Part shown: positions 18,913 to 21,122 of the stretch, in pieces
Position numbering within the stretch: position 1 is the first letter of the stretch
Layout: the number at the start of each line of letters is the position of its first letter
From: Coptodactyla brooksi
Lineage: Eukaryota > Arthropoda > Insecta > Coleoptera > Scarabaeidae
NCBI GenBank assembly: GCA_033557675.1
Contig: JAWQRM010000602.1
Span: 1 to 21,122 of the forward strand
DNA: 21,122 nt
Direction of reading: 5' to 3'
Notes under the pieces: generated by a model
Seen by the model: only the letters and a program-made list of their open reading frames with translations
What the model was told of the DNA's origin: nothing
The model's database searches: none
Made by a program: the position numbers and the translations under genes

Positions 18913-20906
18913 TGATGCCCAGTTTAGAAAGGAAAGTTGCTGAAAAATATCAATATTTAATGTAGTGGTGACAACTGTTTAAGTTTTGTTACGAAACCAA
19001 AGGTTCCAAACCCACAGCTTCAATCCAAGTCAATTCACCATTATCTTTTTTTTCTTAAGTGAACAGTTTCTTTATCTTCTTGAATAATTATCTATGATGC
19101 ACTAAAACTTTGCCAAATACACCTATGAAGAGGAGGAAGAAGCTGTTCAGTTAAGGACAACAGAACTGTCCAATGGAATCCAATTCATATCCCATATGAA
19201 TAGCTGCACGTTACGTTGTTTAAAATGGGGTTTTATTGCGAAGAAACCCACGCAGGGCATACCATCTCTGTCCCACTCGTTGATTATACAAACCTCAAAT
19301 GAAATATTGCCTAACTTGTATATTTTTTTCTAACCGCACGAATATGACACTAATGCAGAGTTACTTTCTACACAGGAGAACCATCTAGAGAGTGTTACCG
19401 AAGACCTGCAATAAACAACCGAATAAGTATTATTTATATAAATAATGATCATAAATAAAGATTGGGTTCCTAGTCTGGTTCACTTGATAATTAGCTGTAC
19501 ACATTTTCGACTTCTTTAATCATATCCTTATCCACACTATATTTATAACCTTTTTCATTATTCAACAAGTAGTTTGTCTTGCAACCTCTTCATTACGAGG
19601 TATAAATAACTTTTCCCCGAGAAAATACTTTTTTCTGCCAAACAGTTTTTGTAACTAGCTTTCCCCATAAAAAGTGTAATGCATGCAACATTTTCTGTAA
19701 CTCTCTTCAGCTGAGATATTCCATACCTGGGGTGTGGTACTGTAAGTTACCATAAGGCTGTGATGCATGGTTATCTTCGAGACTACACTCGTGATAGAGC
19801 ACACTTCCACCTAATCATTAACCTTTCTCGACAGTATTTGATGCCTAACTTCTTCATTTCTTTTGGTTTTTGTTCTTGTCAGGTTATTGGTGATTTGGTT
19901 ATTTCTCGATTATTGGTTCAGTTCTTTCCTAATAGTTTAATTTCTTACGTATATAGCAAAGTTAAAATATGCACTTAAATTATGCACTTCAGTTTGCTTG
20001 GGCTGCAGTTAGAAACACATCTTCATTACGATCCGGTAAAAACCCTCCATCCACTGTAGTACATTCTCCGCTAACTACCAACAAGTTGAAAATTATTAAT
20101 TACCAAGACGCAGCAACTTAAGACGGCTTTACTGTGGTAACAAATGGCAATGAGCAATCTGAAAGTGATTTCAATCTAGGTTCGCTTCGTGCGGTCTTGT
20201 AGAAAGTGGAAATCGTTTGGTGCTTATGGTTCTGCTTCTGCAGCTTACAAAAAATCCCTAAATGTTACTCAATTTTCTGATCGATGTAATTAATTACAAT
20301 ACTGAATCAGATAAAGATCAGCTTATACGAAACATCATATACATATATCTTTCTTATCGAATTTTAGGTGTGCTTTCATCTTTGTGCAATACGTTACGTT
20401 ACGTTTGTTCATTAGTTTTGGAAATTAAATACCACTTGCCTTTTAGTCAACTATGGTATGAGAGACAATACGAAATGTGTTGGCGATTGTTATTGGAATA
20501 GAAGACTCTGACTGTTATAAATTAACAAACAGAAATGGTTCTCTCAAGCACTTTTATATCCGTAATCAGTTCGTAATTTGTAAAGCAAAGTTACTTTTTG
20601 TGGATGATATTTCTTCTCAAACAGTGCTGCTGAGAGAAGCAACTGCAACAAATTCGAAAGGTGGAGGCCAAGGCTATACACGCTATAATTATAAAAAGAA
20701 TGTTCCACGACTGGATGCTGTTGCAAAAGCAAAAGACTCTTCTGCGATTTAAAATGTCATAACAATCTAAATTGTAATAAATAAAACTGTATAATAATCA
20801 GATGTATCCATCTTGCAAGTTATAGTTATTTAAAGTTTAGTAAAGTATAATAAAAAAAAACTCTTTGCTCTTGCTCTTCAAATTTTATTTACAGAATTTT
20901 ATTTAA
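18913..20906. other. Two kilobases without a recognised gene
   Basis: Several short open frames (plus 19760-19978, 20262-20501, 20477-20752; minus 20732-20544) were read and none shows a domain, signal peptide or repeat I can name. The plus frame at 20477-20752 is the most even in composition (for example ATATNSKGGGQGYTRYNYKK near its end) and could be a worn coding piece. GCTCTT is repeated near 20865-20879 next to a poly-A tract at 20852-20860, which on the minus strand is a T run at the end of a retroelement tail. Confidence 0.35.
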
Positions 20907-20946
20907 TTTAGTTTCGCACTATTCGAAGTGCATCATCAGTTCTAAA
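20907..20946 (-). ncRNA. Hammerhead-like CTGATGA...GAAAC motif of a retroelement tail
   Basis: On the minus strand the order is TTTAG (20946-20942), AA, CTGATGA (20939-20933), one T, GCAC (20931-20928), an eight-base loop, GTGC (20919-20916), GAAA (20915-20912), then CTAAA (20911-20907), which pairs with the first TTTAG. CTGATGA and GAAA are the exact hammerhead core, and the 4-bp stem between them is perfect. No stem III or cleavage site can be placed, and one extra base precedes the stem, as in the copy at 1262-1303. A-rich sequence follows on the same strand. Such motifs occur at the 3' ends of many arthropod retroelements. I infer a ribozyme-derived retroelement tail that is not itself a working ribozyme. 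Confidence 0.55.
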
Positions 20947-21122
20947 CCTACAAAGGATATTTTAACAAAAGGTACAATAAAAATATAAATTACTCACAGT
21001 TCAGGTTCTAAACTCTTATAGTAAATATTTAATTATTAAATTATTAGACATAAGTTGCCCTAAACATCAATATATTAAAAATTTTAGATTAGGAAATAAA
21101 ATTATAAGAAGGTAAATATTGG
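20947..21122. other. AT-rich end of window
   Basis: On the minus strand this lies just upstream of the hammerhead-like motif and would be the body of the same retroelement. No protein similarity is readable. Confidence 0.3.

Noticed and set aside
1..21122. CRISPR array, operon or prophage
   Set aside because: There are no regularly spaced identical repeats and no gene packing; all coding pieces are decayed eukaryotic transposable elements.

Overview
The window reads as non-coding genomic DNA from an insect or other arthropod. It is very AT-rich, has no bacterial-style gene packing and no intact coding sequence, and contains decayed copies of many element types common in arthropod genomes: piggyBac-like, hAT (GTF2IRD2/ZBED type), two Tc1/mariner lineages, an RTE-like LINE, a tRNA-derived SINE, and short elements ending in TATACAGGG. 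The combination would fit a large insect genome (for example Polyneoptera or Hemiptera), but the sequence does not fix the order. No host gene, complete tRNA gene, rRNA gene or CRISPR array was recognised.

Layout. 1-620: a near-perfect palindrome followed by a broken piggyBac-like transposase C-terminus (minus strand). 1262-1303: a compact hammerhead-ribozyme-like motif of the kind known from Penelope-like retroelements. 2375-4170: the largest coding remnant, a hAT transposase with BED finger, DDE core and C-terminal dimerisation region, broken by stops, frameshifts and a deletion (minus strand). 4790-5240: a higher-complexity non-coding stretch rich in homeodomain-like and octamer motifs. 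5594-5665: a miniature inverted-repeat unit. 8814-9160: the 3' part of a mariner element with its terminal repeat (minus strand). 9737-9860 and 11275-11384: two oppositely oriented copies of one tRNA-derived SINE. 11700-12319: a broken Tc1/mariner-superfamily transposase (plus strand). 12392-12740 and 13407-13775: two diverged direct copies of an unnamed repeat, with a GC-richer block carrying a good TATA box between them. 15006-15981: a complex repeat with short terminal inverted repeats, an internal inverted repeat and a 125-bp direct repeat. 18421-18912: an RTE-like reverse transcriptase fragment missing its catalytic box (plus strand). 20907-20946: a second hammerhead-like motif at the tail of a retroelement (minus strand).

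These pieces do not form a pathway. They record successive insertions and decay. The points most worth following up are the hammerhead-like motifs, which may mark otherwise invisible retroelement 3' ends, the unnamed repeat families, and the candidate regulatory stretch.
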